A stretch of DNA of 64,000 bases from Sporomusa termitida (GTDB lineage Bacteria; Bacillota; Negativicutes; Sporomusales; Sporomusaceae): NCBI RefSeq assembly GCF_007641255.1, contig NZ_CP036259.1, positions 2,232,001 to 2,296,000 on the forward strand, in the 5' to 3' direction. Shown here piece after piece: positions 15,290 through 24,113 of this stretch. Within the stretch, counting starts at the first letter, position 1. The number at the start of each line of letters is the position of its first letter. The notes below the pieces were generated by a model. The model had not been told where the DNA came from and made no database searches. It saw only the letters and a list, made by a program, of their open reading frames with translations. Made by a program: the position numbers and the translations under genes.

Positions 15290-16035
15290 AATAATTCGCG
15301 GATAATTTTTAATGCCTGTTTTTCAATCCGTGATACCTGTACCTGGGATAAGCCGATAAAGTCAGCAATTTCGGCCTGCGTCTTATCATTAAAAAAGCGC
15401 AGATAGATTACAGTGCGTTCTTTTACCGGCAACCGGCCCAGCACCTCTTTCAACGCCAGTTTATCAAAATAGGCGCTATCCTGACCATCTGAGTGGATCA
15501 ACTGGTCAAGCAGATGAATGGTATCACTGCCGTCACTGCCCTGAAAAGCCTGCTCATAGATTGATACCTGGGGCTGAACGGCTTCCAGGGCGGACACAAT
15601 TTCCTGCGGTGCCAGCGACAACTCCCGGGCAATCTCGCCGATGGTTGGTTCCCGGCCTAAATCACCCTGCAGCTTTTCCTGGGTTTTATGAACACGATAA
15701 GCCAATTCTTTTAACGGGCGGCTGACTTTGATTGGGTTGTCGTCCCGGATAAAACGGCGAATCTCGCCGATAATCATCGGCACTGCATACGTAGAAAATT
15801 TAACGCTAAAATTGAGGTCAAAGCGCTCAATGGCTTTTAACAGTCCGATACAGCCAATCTGAAACAAATCATCCCATTCATAACCGCGATTGGTAAACCG
15901 ATGAACAATACTCCGGACTAAATTTAAATTATTCTCCAGAATGCGTTCGGTAGCTATCTCTTTAACCGCAGGCTCAGCCGACTGAGCTTTGAGTAATAGC
16001 TCTTTAAACTCTTCCTCATTGAGCATATGTTTCAC
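15277..16035 (-). CDS. sigF: Forespore sigma factor sigma-F (SpoIIAC)
   Basis: A 252-residue sigma-70 family factor of the SigF/SigB/SigG group, the first compartment-specific sigma factor in the forespore. Region 2 (EWDDLFQIGCIGLLKAIERF, about residues 53-72), region 3 and region 4.2 helix-turn-helix (TQAEIADFIGLSQVQVSRIE, about 219-238) are all present. Order spoIIAA-spoIIAB-sigF with a 1-base junction to spoIIAB is canonical. It is held inactive by SpoIIAB. The downstream hairpin overlaps its stop codon. Confidence 0.97.
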   Translation of the reverse strand: MKHMLNEEEFKELLLKAQSAEPAVKEIATERILENNLNLVRSIVHRFTNRGYEWDDLFQIGCIGLLKAIERFDLNFSVKFSTYAVPMIIGEIRRFIRDDNPIKVSRPLKELAYRVHKTQEKLQGDLGREPTIGEIARELSLAPQEIVSALEAVQPQVSIYEQAFQGSDGSDTIHLLDQLIHSDGQDSAYFDKLALKEVLGRLPVKERTVIYLRFFNDKTQAEIADFIGLSQVQVSRIEKQALKIIRELLQTS

Positions 16036-16488
16036 CTAATGCTCGGTGACTGGCGCAAGCATTTTGGCCATTCTCACCGTTGTACCCTGCTGTAATTCGG
16101 ATTTAACCTCAAGCTCATCCATAAACGACTCCATAAAGACAAACCCCAGACCCATTCGCTCCGGGTCGCTGGAATAGGAAGGCTGACGGGCTTCTTCCAC
16201 ATTGGCAATTCCCCGCCCGTAATCGATTACCGTAAATTCAAGCTTATCCGCATACAGGATCATCGTTAATTCAACATACCTGCGTTCCTGCGTATCAGCG
16301 CCATATCCATGAATGACTGCATTAGACACTGCCTCGGAAACAGCAACTTTAATTTCATCGATGTCAGTAAGCGTCAATTCAACCTGGGCCGCAAAAGCTG
16401 CTGCTGCTGCTCTGGCAAAACCAACGTTTTCATTGATACTTAGAAGCGAGAGGTTTATTTGATTTTTTATTTTCGCATCCATTGGCAT
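16036..16488 (-). CDS. spoIIAB: Anti-sigma F factor and serine kinase SpoIIAB
   Basis: A 150-residue GHKL-type protein kinase that binds sigma-F and phosphorylates SpoIIAA. The N box (EIKVAVSEAVSNAVIHGYG, about residues 44-62), G1 motif (DYGRGIANVEEA) and G2 motif (GLGFVFMESFMDEL) are visible. It lies between spoIIAA (8-base gap) and sigF (adjacent). Length is normal. Confidence 0.97.
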   Translation of the reverse strand: MPMDAKIKNQINLSLLSINENVGFARAAAAAFAAQVELTLTDIDEIKVAVSEAVSNAVIHGYGADTQERRYVELTMILYADKLEFTVIDYGRGIANVEEARQPSYSSDPERMGLGFVFMESFMDELEVKSELQQGTTVRMAKMLAPVTEH

Positions 16489-16495
16489 GGCCCCC

Positions 16496-16837
16496 TTATA
16501 GCAGCTCTAAGGCTTGTTCTTCTGATTTGTGAACAGTTAGAATCTTCATTAAACCGGCTAATTCAAAAATGCGCTGGACATTCGGTTCCAGATGGACAGC
16601 AAGCATTTTCCCGCCAAGCTGGGTGATTCGCTTGTAACGTCCCAGAATTACCCCCAAACCTGAGCTATCAATAAAATCGACACCTTGTAAATTAAGTAAG
16701 ATATGCTTAGCTCCGGTCTCATCTAATTCTCTGTCAACTACTCCCCGAAATTCATTGGCCCCGCAAACGTCAAACTCCCCCTCCGGCCTGATCACGAGGA
16801 CGCCTTGTTTCATAACTGTAGTGACTTTCAACAACAT
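16496..16837 (-). CDS. spoIIAA: Anti-sigma F factor antagonist SpoIIAA
   Basis: A 113-residue STAS-domain protein that releases sigma-F from SpoIIAB when unphosphorylated. The phosphorylation motif DSSGLG is at residues 57-62 (Ser58 the expected target). The strong ribosome site AGGAGG lies only two bases before the ATG, so translation may start at one of the two TTG codons that follow; this would shorten the protein by one or two residues. It heads the operon, downstream of a sigma-H promoter. Confidence 0.96.
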   Translation of the reverse strand: MLLKVTTVMKQGVLVIRPEGEFDVCGANEFRGVVDRELDETGAKHILLNLQGVDFIDSSGLGVILGRYKRITQLGGKMLAVHLEPNVQRIFELAGLMKILTVHKSEEQALELL

Positions 16838-16867
16838 AACCTCCTACTTTCACTTTATAATTAAATA

Positions 16868-16894
16868 ATTCGCCAAAAGGAAATATTTTCCTGC
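16868..16894 (-). promoter_or_regulatory. Sigma-H promoter of spoIIAA-AB-sigF with overlapping 0A box
   Basis: On the minus strand GCAGGAAAA (16894-16886), 11-base spacer, GGCGAAT (16874-16868) match the sigma-H consensus RNAGGAWWW / RNNGAAT fully. TGGCGAA (16875-16869) fits the Spo0A box TGNCGAA and lies on the -10. The spoIIA operon is a known sigma-H and Spo0A target in Bacillus. Confidence 0.7.
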
Positions 16895-16903
16895 AAAATC
16901 CAC

Positions 16904-16936
16904 AAAAAAACTGTGGAAAAATTTACCACAGTTTTG
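16904..16936 (-). terminator. Terminator of dacF
   Basis: Stem AAACTGTGG/CCACAGTTT with a 9-base loop, followed on the minus strand by seven T. It separates dacF from the spoIIA promoter. Confidence 0.85.
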
Positions 16937-16955
16937 AATATTCCTAATAGCCTGG

Positions 16956-18125
16956 TTATCTGGATAAATTAAACATATTGGTAAGCATATCCTGAAAAAT
17001 TCTTATTAACCCGGCTTTTTCTATTGATTTTTCCGCAAGCAAATCAACTTTCCCCATTTCTTTACCATCTTGCAGGACAATTAACTCCCCGCATTTCTGG
17101 CCCTCTGCCACCGGGGCATTCACCGTTGATTCTGCTATTATCTTTTTTTGCAGATTTTTATTTTGCCCCTTACCGATAATTAAATTTAAATCCTCGGCGG
17201 CAACGAGCTGAATTTCCTTATCTACCCCTTTGTTCACCTTGAGCCGTTCAACAACTGTACCTTGTGTAACAATAGGTACGGCGGAAAAATTAGCAAACCC
17301 CCAATCGAGAAGTTTCATGCTTTCCCGCAAATGTGACCGCGGTTCGGGGGTGGCAAATACCGCGGCAATAAGCCGCAGGCCGTCGCGTTTGGCAGTACCC
17401 ACGAAGCAGTATTTTGCTTCTTCTGTCCAGCCGGTTTTTAACCCATCGCCGCCTTTATACCACCATAACAGTTTATTAGTATTTACCAGCCAGTTCTTGC
17501 CATCTCTGAGCCAGGTTTCTTTAATACCGCACATATCCATGTACAGTGGATGCATGACAGCTTCCCGGCCGATTAAGGCGGCGTCATAGGCGCTCATATA
17601 ATGCTCGGTTGTTGGCAGACCATTGACATTGTTGAAATGGGTATTGGCAAGTCCCAGGGTTTCTGCCCGCTGATTCATAGCCTCAACTGCGGCCGGCTCA
17701 CTGCCATAGATATGCTCCATTAAGGCAACTGCGGCATCGTTGGCACTTACGACCGCTACCGCTGACAACAAGTCTTTTACTGTCATCCTTTCACCAGGTT
17801 CCAGCCAAATCTGGGAGCCTCCCTGCCGCCAGGCGTTTTCACTGGCATTAACTTCATCGGCAAGATTTATCCGGCCCTGTTCTACCGCTTCGACCGCCAG
17901 CAGTAAAGTCATAATCTTGGTTACACTGGCCGGGGGAAGACGCTTATGGGGATCTTTCTGAAAAAGCACAGTACCATTCTCATCCATAAGTACAGCCGAC
18001 ACGGCACTAGTATTTAACTGGGTGCCAGGCTGCGGCTGTTTGGCTGTTGGTGCTGGCGCACTGAAAGCAGTGGCAACACTCAAAACAAAGAACAGTAACG
18101 TTACCAGCGCGATTTTTCGAATCAC
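16956..18125 (-). CDS. dacF: Sporulation D-alanyl-D-alanine carboxypeptidase DacF
   Basis: A 389-residue secreted DD-carboxypeptidase of the S11 family acting on forespore peptidoglycan. A signal peptide (residues 1-23) is followed by SVTK (67-70), SAN in AVVSANDAAVA, and KTGW in GLKTGWTEEA. The C-terminal beta domain ends with an amphipathic membrane anchor (LIRIFQDMLTNMFNLSR). I chose GTG at 18125, 8 bases after AAAGGAG, rather than a GTG overlapping that site. Location before spoIIAA and a sigma-F-type promoter identify it as DacF. Confidence 0.94.
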   Translation of the reverse strand: MIRKIALVTLLFFVLSVATAFSAPAPTAKQPQPGTQLNTSAVSAVLMDENGTVLFQKDPHKRLPPASVTKIMTLLLAVEAVEQGRINLADEVNASENAWRQGGSQIWLEPGERMTVKDLLSAVAVVSANDAAVALMEHIYGSEPAAVEAMNQRAETLGLANTHFNNVNGLPTTEHYMSAYDAALIGREAVMHPLYMDMCGIKETWLRDGKNWLVNTNKLLWWYKGGDGLKTGWTEEAKYCFVGTAKRDGLRLIAAVFATPEPRSHLRESMKLLDWGFANFSAVPIVTQGTVVERLKVNKGVDKEIQLVAAEDLNLIIGKGQNKNLQKKIIAESTVNAPVAEGQKCGELIVLQDGKEMGKVDLLAEKSIEKAGLIRIFQDMLTNMFNLSR

Positions 18126-18150
18126 TGAAAACACTCCTTTCTTTTAAAAT

Positions 18151-18180
18151 TATCATCTCCCATATTAAAACTGCTTAAAC
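18151..18180 (-). promoter_or_regulatory. Sigma-F-type promoter of dacF
   Basis: On the minus strand GTTTA (18180-18176), 15-base spacer, GGAGATGATA (18160-18151): 5/5 to GYWTA and 9/10 to GGNRANAMTW. dacF is a sigma-F gene in Bacillus. Confidence 0.55.
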
Positions 18181-18193
18181 AGGGAATTTAAAA

Positions 18194-18219
18194 CAAAAAA
18201 AGCCTGACATTTGTCAGGC
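18194..18219 (-). terminator. Terminator of xerD-deoB-deoA
   Basis: Stem GCCTGAC/GTCAGGC with a 4-base loop followed on the minus strand by seven T. The deoA stop codon (18214-18216) is part of the hairpin. Confidence 0.88.
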
Positions 18220-19539
18220 GAGCTGGAATCCCTGGGAAGTAACGAGTCCTATTATTACCGGCGAAATTTCTCCCGGCTGCGTAGCAACACGCACCGCATT
18301 TTTTATAATACCTGCTGCTGGCTGCAATTGCAATTCAGTATTGCTGTACAGGGTGGCCAGCGGCTGGTTGGGGCCGACAGGCTGGCCCAGCCTGCAGGTT
18401 AAAGCCACCCCTGCCGCCAGGTCGATGCTTTGCCCCTTATGCTCCCGTCCGGCCCCCAGCAACATGGCTGCATAACCAATTTGCGCCGCATCGATCTTGT
18501 CAACAAAGCCCTGGTGATCACTGGTAACTGCGAGGTGATAACGGGCTTGCGGCAGCTTACGGCAATCGTATACGATAGATGCATCACCACCCTGAGCGGC
18601 GATCAACTCACCCAATTTGGCAAGGGCCTGTTGGCTGTCAATCAATGCTGCCAGCTGCTGCCGGGCCGCTGCCGGTGTAAGCGCCTTACCGCCCAGTACC
18701 AGCATGTGTGAACCCAGTGTCAGACAGACTTCGCGCAGCGCCGGTTCACCGCGTCCTGATAATACCTCAATAGCCTCTCTGACCTCTAAGCTGTTGCCGA
18801 TAGCCGTGCCCAGCGGCTGCTCCATACTGGTCAGCAGCGCAATTGTTTCTCGGCCAACCAGTTGGCCGATACGTACCATCGTTTCTGCTAAGGTGATAGC
18901 CGCGGTTTTAGTTTTCATAAAAGCGCCGCTGCCAACTTTGACATCCAAAATAATCTTATCAGCGCCGGCGGCAATCTTTTTGCTCATAATTGATGAAGCA
19001 ATCAGGGGAATGCTCTCGACTGTCGCCGTTACATCCCGGAGGGCGTACAACTTGCCATCCGCCGGGGCAATCGTGGCAGACTGGCCGGTAATGGCAATAT
19101 TGTGTTTTTGCAGATTCGCAATAAACTCAGCCCGTTCCAGCGTGGCCCTGAAGCCCGGAATCGCTTCCAGTTTATCAATGGTACCACCGGTAAATCCCAG
19201 CCCCCGGCCGGACATCTTGGCTACAGGCACCCCGGCCGCTGCGACCAGCGGGGCCAGTATCAGCGTAGTCGTGTCGGCTACCCCGCCGGTACTGTGTTTG
19301 TCCACCTTGATACCGGTGACCTGGCTGAGATCGACCATCTCGCCGGATGTTGCCATGGCCATCGTCAATGTAGCTGTTTCCCGGTCTGTCAGCCCCTGGA
19401 AATAGACTGCCATCAGCCAGGCTGCCATTTGATAATCAGGCACTGTATCAGCCGTATAGGCTTTAATCAGGTGGCCAATCTCGCTGTCTGCGAGCTCCAG
19501 CCCATCCCGTTTTTTGGTAATAATATCGGTAACACGCAC
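18214..19539 (-). CDS. deoA: Pyrimidine-nucleoside (thymidine) phosphorylase
   Basis: A 441-residue nucleoside phosphorylase that cleaves thymidine or uridine with phosphate to give the base and (deoxy)ribose-1-phosphate. The family signature near residues 110-125 (SGRGLGFTGGTIDKLE) and KVDKHSTGGVADTT at about 79-92 are present. The start is GTG. It follows deoB after 11 bases; deoB converts the sugar-1-phosphate produced, so the two form a salvage pair. In Bacillus the equivalent slot holds a purine enzyme (punA). Confidence 0.95.
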   Translation of the reverse strand: MRVTDIITKKRDGLELADSEIGHLIKAYTADTVPDYQMAAWLMAVYFQGLTDRETATLTMAMATSGEMVDLSQVTGIKVDKHSTGGVADTTTLILAPLVAAAGVPVAKMSGRGLGFTGGTIDKLEAIPGFRATLERAEFIANLQKHNIAITGQSATIAPADGKLYALRDVTATVESIPLIASSIMSKKIAAGADKIILDVKVGSGAFMKTKTAAITLAETMVRIGQLVGRETIALLTSMEQPLGTAIGNSLEVREAIEVLSGRGEPALREVCLTLGSHMLVLGGKALTPAAARQQLAALIDSQQALAKLGELIAAQGGDASIVYDCRKLPQARYHLAVTSDHQGFVDKIDAAQIGYAAMLLGAGREHKGQSIDLAAGVALTCRLGQPVGPNQPLATLYSNTELQLQPAAGIIKNAVRVATQPGEISPVIIGLVTSQGFQLA

Positions 19540-19550
19540 TAGTACTCACC

Positions 19551-20735
19551 TCAAAAAAGGTCATTTAAAAAACTTTGGCCAAACGCCGGCGGCGGCAGGT
19601 TAAAGTTAGCAGCTACCGTGGCTCCCACGTCGGCAAAGGTTGATCTTACCCCTAAATTGACGGGGGCGGCTTTTTGTGATAACCCGTGGTGATAAGCCAA
19701 AACCGGCACATATTCGCGGGTATGGTCAGTCCCCGGCCGCGTGGGATCACAGCCGTGGTCGGCTGTAATGATCAGTAAATCACTGGCAGCTAGCTCAGAC
19801 TTGAAAACGTCCAAAGCCCTGTCAAAATCTTCAAGGGCCCGGGCATAGCCGGCAACATCGTTGCGATGACCGAATACGCTGTCAAAATCAACCAGGTTGG
19901 CCATGATTAAACCGTCCGGCAGCCTCTGGGCGGCCAGCTTGGTAAGAATCTCCATACCGTGCTGATTAGATGTTGTCGGGTAAGACTGCGTCAACCCCCT
20001 ATGGGCATAAATATCAGCAATCTTACCAATGCCGGTAACAGCAAAACCGGCCAGCTTCAATGCATCAAGCACTGTTGCCGCCGGTGGTTCCAGACTATAG
20101 TCATGGCGGTTGGCAGTCCGGAGAAAGCTGCCTGGTTTGCCTACAAACGGTCGGGCAATAATCCGGCCCACAGCATGTTCATTAATAAAGATTTTCTCCC
20201 TGGCAATCCGGCATAACCCATATAACCGCTCCAGGGCAATCACCTCTTCATGGGCGGCAATCTGACAAACACTGTCGGCCGATGTATACACAATCGGCTG
20301 GCCTGAAAGCATATGCTGCTCTCCCAGTTCGGCAATAATTTCAGTGCCTGAGGCGGCTTTATTACCTAAGATACTATACCCTGTATAAAAATTAAATTTT
20401 TCAATAATTTCCGGGGGGAAACCGGCCGGATAGACGGGAAAGGAAGTAAACAACGGGCAGCAGGCTAATTCCCAGTGACCACTGGTAGTATCTTTGCCTT
20501 TTGATAATTCCGCCATTTTACCAAAAGCAGCTGCAGGACGGGCGACTGGCTGGACACCGGCAATGGGTTCAATGAGCCCCAGCCCCATATTTGCCAAAAC
20601 CGGCAAATAAAGACCACCAGCGGCAGCGGCAATATGTACCAATGTATTGGCCCCGGTATCGCCGTATTCAGACGCGTCAGGCATTGCGCCGATACCTACA
20701 CTATCAAGAACAATAACATATATTCGTTTGAACAA
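19551..20735 (-). CDS. deoB: Phosphopentomutase
   Basis: A 394-residue alkaline-phosphatase-superfamily enzyme that interconverts (deoxy)ribose-1- and 5-phosphate. The metal-binding N-terminus (VLDSVGIGAMPDASEYGDTG) and the C-terminal metal site TADHGCDPTRPGTDHTRE are intact. The start is TTG behind a GAGGGG site. It lies between xerD and deoA as drm does in Bacillus, feeding sugar phosphate from nucleosides into the pentose pathway. Confidence 0.96.
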   Translation of the reverse strand: MFKRIYVIVLDSVGIGAMPDASEYGDTGANTLVHIAAAAGGLYLPVLANMGLGLIEPIAGVQPVARPAAAFGKMAELSKGKDTTSGHWELACCPLFTSFPVYPAGFPPEIIEKFNFYTGYSILGNKAASGTEIIAELGEQHMLSGQPIVYTSADSVCQIAAHEEVIALERLYGLCRIAREKIFINEHAVGRIIARPFVGKPGSFLRTANRHDYSLEPPAATVLDALKLAGFAVTGIGKIADIYAHRGLTQSYPTTSNQHGMEILTKLAAQRLPDGLIMANLVDFDSVFGHRNDVAGYARALEDFDRALDVFKSELAASDLLIITADHGCDPTRPGTDHTREYVPVLAYHHGLSQKAAPVNLGVRSTFADVGATVAANFNLPPPAFGQSFLNDLF

Positions 20736-20772
20736 ATCCTATAGCCCCTCTTTGAACAATTTATTTAATATA

Positions 20773-21660
20773 TTATGCACGGGGATGGGTTTTATCATAA
20801 ACTTCTTTCAAGCGATTTTTAGTTACATGGGTATAAATCTGGGTTGTCGATATATCGGCATGGCCCAGCATCTCTTGGACTGAGCGTAAATCTGCCCCAT
20901 TTTCCAGGAGATGGGTGGCAAAGGAATGGCGCAGGGTGTGAGGGGTTATTTCTTTGGTAATGCGTGCTTCCATCGCATATTTTTTAATAATTTTCCAGAA
21001 CCCCTGACGGGTCAGTCTGTTACCATGGTGGTTTACAAACAAAGATGATTCTTCATAAGTACGTACCAGCTTTGTCCGGCCTTTGCCGATATACTCCTGT
21101 ACGCACTTGGCCGCAATTGAGCCTAAGGGCACAATGCGTTCCTTGGCCCCTTTGCCGTAGCACTTAATATAGCCCATATCAAGATTTACGTCAGAAATGT
21201 TCAGGGATATTAATTCCGATACCCTGATGCCGGTTGCGTATAGCAGTTCAAGCATAGCTTTGTCTCTAAGGCCGGTAGGCTGAAAGGTATTAGGCTGTTT
21301 TAACAATTCTTCAACTTCGCTGATCGAGAGAATCCGGGGCAGCTTTTTTTCCAGCTTGGGCGATTCCAGGTTTACGGCCGGATCTTTTTCAAGATGGCGT
21401 TCGCGGACAAGATATTGATAGAAAGACTTTATCGCCGCAAGATTACGCGATATCGTTGAAACAGCCCGCCCCTTTACCTGGAGACTGTTAAGGTAACTCA
21501 GGATGGTGTCACGGTTAGAATTTCGTAAAAAATCTAATTGACTATTTTGCAAATATGTTTGGAATTGACGTAGGTCCCGCCCGTAGGATTCTAACGTATT
21601 TTGAGCTAATCCCCGCTCGACTGCAAGATAGTTAATAAATTCATTAACATACGATTCCAT
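20773..21660 (-). CDS. xerD: Tyrosine recombinase XerD
   Basis: A 295-residue site-specific recombinase that resolves chromosome dimers at dif with XerC. N-terminal SAM-like core-binding domain (residues 1-85) and catalytic domain. Catalytic Arg is in TGIRVSEL, the HxxR box in TPHTLRHSFATHLLENGADL, and the nucleophile Tyr in STTQIYTHV. Place between spoIIM and deoB is as in Bacillus ripX. No phage genes are nearby, so it is a housekeeping recombinase. Confidence 0.95.
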   Translation of the reverse strand: MESYVNEFINYLAVERGLAQNTLESYGRDLRQFQTYLQNSQLDFLRNSNRDTILSYLNSLQVKGRAVSTISRNLAAIKSFYQYLVRERHLEKDPAVNLESPKLEKKLPRILSISEVEELLKQPNTFQPTGLRDKAMLELLYATGIRVSELISLNISDVNLDMGYIKCYGKGAKERIVPLGSIAAKCVQEYIGKGRTKLVRTYEESSLFVNHHGNRLTRQGFWKIIKKYAMEARITKEITPHTLRHSFATHLLENGADLRSVQEMLGHADISTTQIYTHVTKNRLKEVYDKTHPRA

Positions 21661-21786
21661 TTTATTTTACCACCCTTTTTTCTTCCCAATTTCGAGCCGA
21701 CATTCAGTATCTGATCTAGCTACTTAATTCAACATTCAACAAGAAGTTTGCTTTTCCTTTATTTGTCTATAATCTTTCGTAAAGTT

Positions 21787-22035
21787 TTAGAGTTTTTTTG
21801 TTATTGCCTGCCAACTGCTGTCATACTGTGAGCTGGCCAGACTGCCGGAAACGATAACCCGTAATGGTTTTTCCAGCAGATGCTGGTCACGCAGTTTCAA
21901 GCCGGGATTATTTAACTCCCAGAACATCGTCATTAATTTCGGTAGAATGTAGAAAATAATAAGCGTTAAGAGGACGATTTTTACATATAACTTGGACTTT
22001 TTTATGATACTGCGCAGAGAAAACGTCACTACCAT
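21787..22035 (-). CDS. Small membrane protein between spoIIM and xerD
   Basis: An 82-residue basic protein with one hydrophobic segment (VKIVLLTLIIFYILPKLMTMFW, about residues 18-39, seen in two parts) and a polar C-terminal domain predicted to be outside. Unrecognised, but it occupies the place of the short yqkK gene of Bacillus, between spoIIM and xerD. A GGAGGAGGGAAG ribosome site precedes the ATG. A box CATACTG upstream is partly sigma-E/G like, but too weak to call. Confidence 0.7.
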   Translation of the reverse strand: MVVTFSLRSIIKKSKLYVKIVLLTLIIFYILPKLMTMFWELNNPGLKLRDQHLLEKPLRVIVSGSLASSQYDSSWQAITKKL

Positions 22036-22153
22036 CCGCCTCTACTTCCCTCCTCCCGCCCTCCAGTATGCATTCCGGCTTAACTTAATATCATACATAT
22101 TCGTTAAATATCAGGATTATGCGTAAATTAGTAAAGGTTACGCTGTTTCCTGA

Positions 22154-22206
22154 AAAAGGCGGGTCGCTTGGCGTTTTTTCAAAAAACGTTTGGCGACACG
22201 CCTTTT
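22154..22206 (-). terminator. Imperfect long hairpin after spoIIM
   Basis: Arms AAAAGGCG...CGCCTTTT at 22154-22161 and 22199-22206 enclose a second paired block (GCGTTTTTT/AAAAAACG), with internal mismatches. The minus-strand product ends in CCTTTTTC. It lies 5 bases after the spoIIM stop. Confidence 0.7.
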
Positions 22207-22211
22207 CTTTG

Positions 22212-22850
22212 TTACCGCATAATAAGCTGGGCTACTGTTTTCATAAAAACCGGTGAAACATAAACCTCTATCAGCGCGGCGCCGATCATAACCATAAGCA
22301 TGGCTAAGCAAAACAGGGAATAGGCTATGGAATTATAAAGTAAGTTAGCCTTATTTTTATTGCGTCTTACCAGCATCAGGGAGAAGGATGTTGCTGACAC
22401 CCCGGTCGCTAATAGGGCGGGAACCGCGAAGAAATTATGGGGCAGTACCGACACCAGGGCAAATAACAACCCTTTCATGATGTACTCATTCACTAAGAAC
22501 CCCACCGTAAAGCCGATAACAAAGCCCCGCAGGCAAACCATAAACAACACAAAAGGGATACCGACAATAGTAAAGCCTAACAGCCACATGATAACGATTA
22601 CCTTGATGTTACTGAGTAATACCCCGGCCAACAGGGCCTGGGTATCGCCGGCAGCAGTCTGCGGATCAGTCAAGCCCTGGAAGAAAACCCGCAAATAACC
22701 GACAAGCTCGGCTTTTTGTTCATCAGGCAGTGTTTTTACGGCCATAGCGCCAATGACTATCCCGATAACAAAAATAAGAATCATAAAAAAATAAGCAACA
22801 ATATTTGCACGGACATAAATGGCAGTATTCTTGCGAAGCAGTTTTAGCAT
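22212..22850 (-). CDS. spoIIM: Stage II sporulation protein M
   Basis: A 212-residue membrane protein with about five helices, the SpoIIM scaffold of the SpoIID/M/P complex that remodels peptidoglycan during engulfment. The N-terminus (KLLRKNTAIYVRANIVAYFF) and the central GFVIGFTVGFLVNEYIMKGL are typical of the family. A GGGAGGT site precedes the ATG. A CATATATT box at about 22880 is close to a sigma-E -10, but its -35 is weak; sigma-E control is known in Bacillus. Confidence 0.94.
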   Translation of the reverse strand: MLKLLRKNTAIYVRANIVAYFFMILIFVIGIVIGAMAVKTLPDEQKAELVGYLRVFFQGLTDPQTAAGDTQALLAGVLLSNIKVIVIMWLLGFTIVGIPFVLFMVCLRGFVIGFTVGFLVNEYIMKGLLFALVSVLPHNFFAVPALLATGVSATSFSLMLVRRNKNKANLLYNSIAYSLFCLAMLMVMIGAALIEVYVSPVFMKTVAQLIMR

Positions 22851-22919
22851 GCATGTACCTCCCGGCCAGTACCTGCTACAATATATGTCCTGCTAACACT
22901 GTTTAGACCTATTTGTCCC

Positions 22920-24113
22920 TTAGGTTTTAGCCAGTCGGCCGTAGATGCCGCCGCCGCCGGCGGCAATAGCCGCTGTTCCGGCCCGGGCCCGCATAATAAA
23001 AGCCGTTATTTTTGTACCGGCTATCTGATTTAATTCGGCCCGGCCGGCCGTATGGACAATCGCCATTTCGGTCTTAAACTCAGCCAGCAGCCGGTCTTTA
23101 ATTTTTTTGCCCAGGCCGGGAATAAACTCCAGCGGCACCTGATAGAAATAGTCCGGCCGGTGTAAAGGATGCTGCGGTTTCAGGTAATTGGCAATATGAT
23201 TAATACGGTCATATACGCCGGTAATCAGACGGGGGCTGTTACATTCGGGGCAGCAGGTGCCGTCGCCGTCGCCGCCGCTTGTAGCTATAAAACCACAGAC
23301 CGGGCAAAAAGTGCGGTGGTATTTTCCTAACCGGGGATTAAGGCCATAGTTGGCTCTGACCTGCCGGCCGGCTGTGCGGGCTAAGGCCTGAGCCACTTCA
23401 CGAAACGACAGTTCCAGCAATGAAAAAATATTATATTCCCGGGCGATTTTATCCAGGGAGTGAGCGTCGGAATTGGTGATAAAGGTATAACCGGCCAGTT
23501 CGCCAATCCGGTCAGCCAAATCGCTGTCAGCACTCAGTCCCAGCTCAATCGCGGCCAGCCGGCTAAGTTCCTGCTCAGATAAAATTTGCGACAGTCGTGT
23601 ACAGCAGGCACCATATACGCTTTTGTGCGGCGTAAAAACATGGGCGGGGATAATAAGCGCATCGAAGCTACCGGCAATAGCAATCAGTTTTTGCAGGGGC
23701 ATATGGGCATTTTGGGAGCTGAGGCTGATATTGCGGATAAACTGGCTCATATAGGCCGAAAACGCGGCCATTGTCGGCAGGTCGGGGATAAAGACCAGTG
23801 TATGGGCCAAGCCCCCGCCCTCCTCCCTGGTTTCGATTTCAGCGCCAAGGAGGAGCAGTGTTTTCTCTTTATAAAGATACCCGCCGTTTGGTACCGGCAC
23901 CAGCAAACCTTCGGCGGTCAGTTTTTTTATATCGGCCAGCACCAGGGGGGACAGGGCATCAACAATGCCGATGATATTCATCCCTTTACGGTCGGTTGCT
24001 TCCGACAAAATGCCGCGCACGGTTAATTGGCGGGAGGTAGGGATTTTAACCCACTTACCGCTTTCGCTCATGCCGACATGAATATGCAAATCGGCAAAAT
24101 ACTGTTTAAGCAT
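22920..24113 (-). CDS. PHP-domain protein, endonuclease Q family
   Basis: A 397-residue protein of the TIGR00375/endonuclease Q group. It has an N-terminal PHP metal-binding domain (YFADLHIHVG, residues 5-14; ITNSDAHS about 215), a CX2C...CX2C zinc ribbon (FCPVCG and CCPECN, about residues 270-300) and a C-terminal helix-hairpin-helix-like region (IPGLGKKIKDRLLAEF). Archaeal EndoQ cuts DNA at deaminated bases; a repair role here is inferred. I chose ATG at 24113, which overlaps the Nudix gene end by 8 bases; a longer TTG start is less likely. Confidence 0.85.
   Translation of the reverse strand: MLKQYFADLHIHVGMSESGKWVKIPTSRQLTVRGILSEATDRKGMNIIGIVDALSPLVLADIKKLTAEGLLVPVPNGGYLYKEKTLLLLGAEIETREEGGGLAHTLVFIPDLPTMAAFSAYMSQFIRNISLSSQNAHMPLQKLIAIAGSFDALIIPAHVFTPHKSVYGACCTRLSQILSEQELSRLAAIELGLSADSDLADRIGELAGYTFITNSDAHSLDKIAREYNIFSLLELSFREVAQALARTAGRQVRANYGLNPRLGKYHRTFCPVCGFIATSGGDGDGTCCPECNSPRLITGVYDRINHIANYLKPQHPLHRPDYFYQVPLEFIPGLGKKIKDRLLAEFKTEMAIVHTAGRAELNQIAGTKITAFIMRARAGTAAIAAGGGGIYGRLAKT

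Noticed and set aside
18617-19405. Long plus-strand open frame of 262 codons antisense to deoA
   Set aside because: It lies wholly within deoA, whose conserved motifs are intact; no ribosome site and a Ser/Ala-rich composition typical of antisense frames.
20773-21660. Phage or integron integrase
   Set aside because: The protein is a typical XerD in its conserved chromosomal slot, with no attachment repeats or phage genes near.
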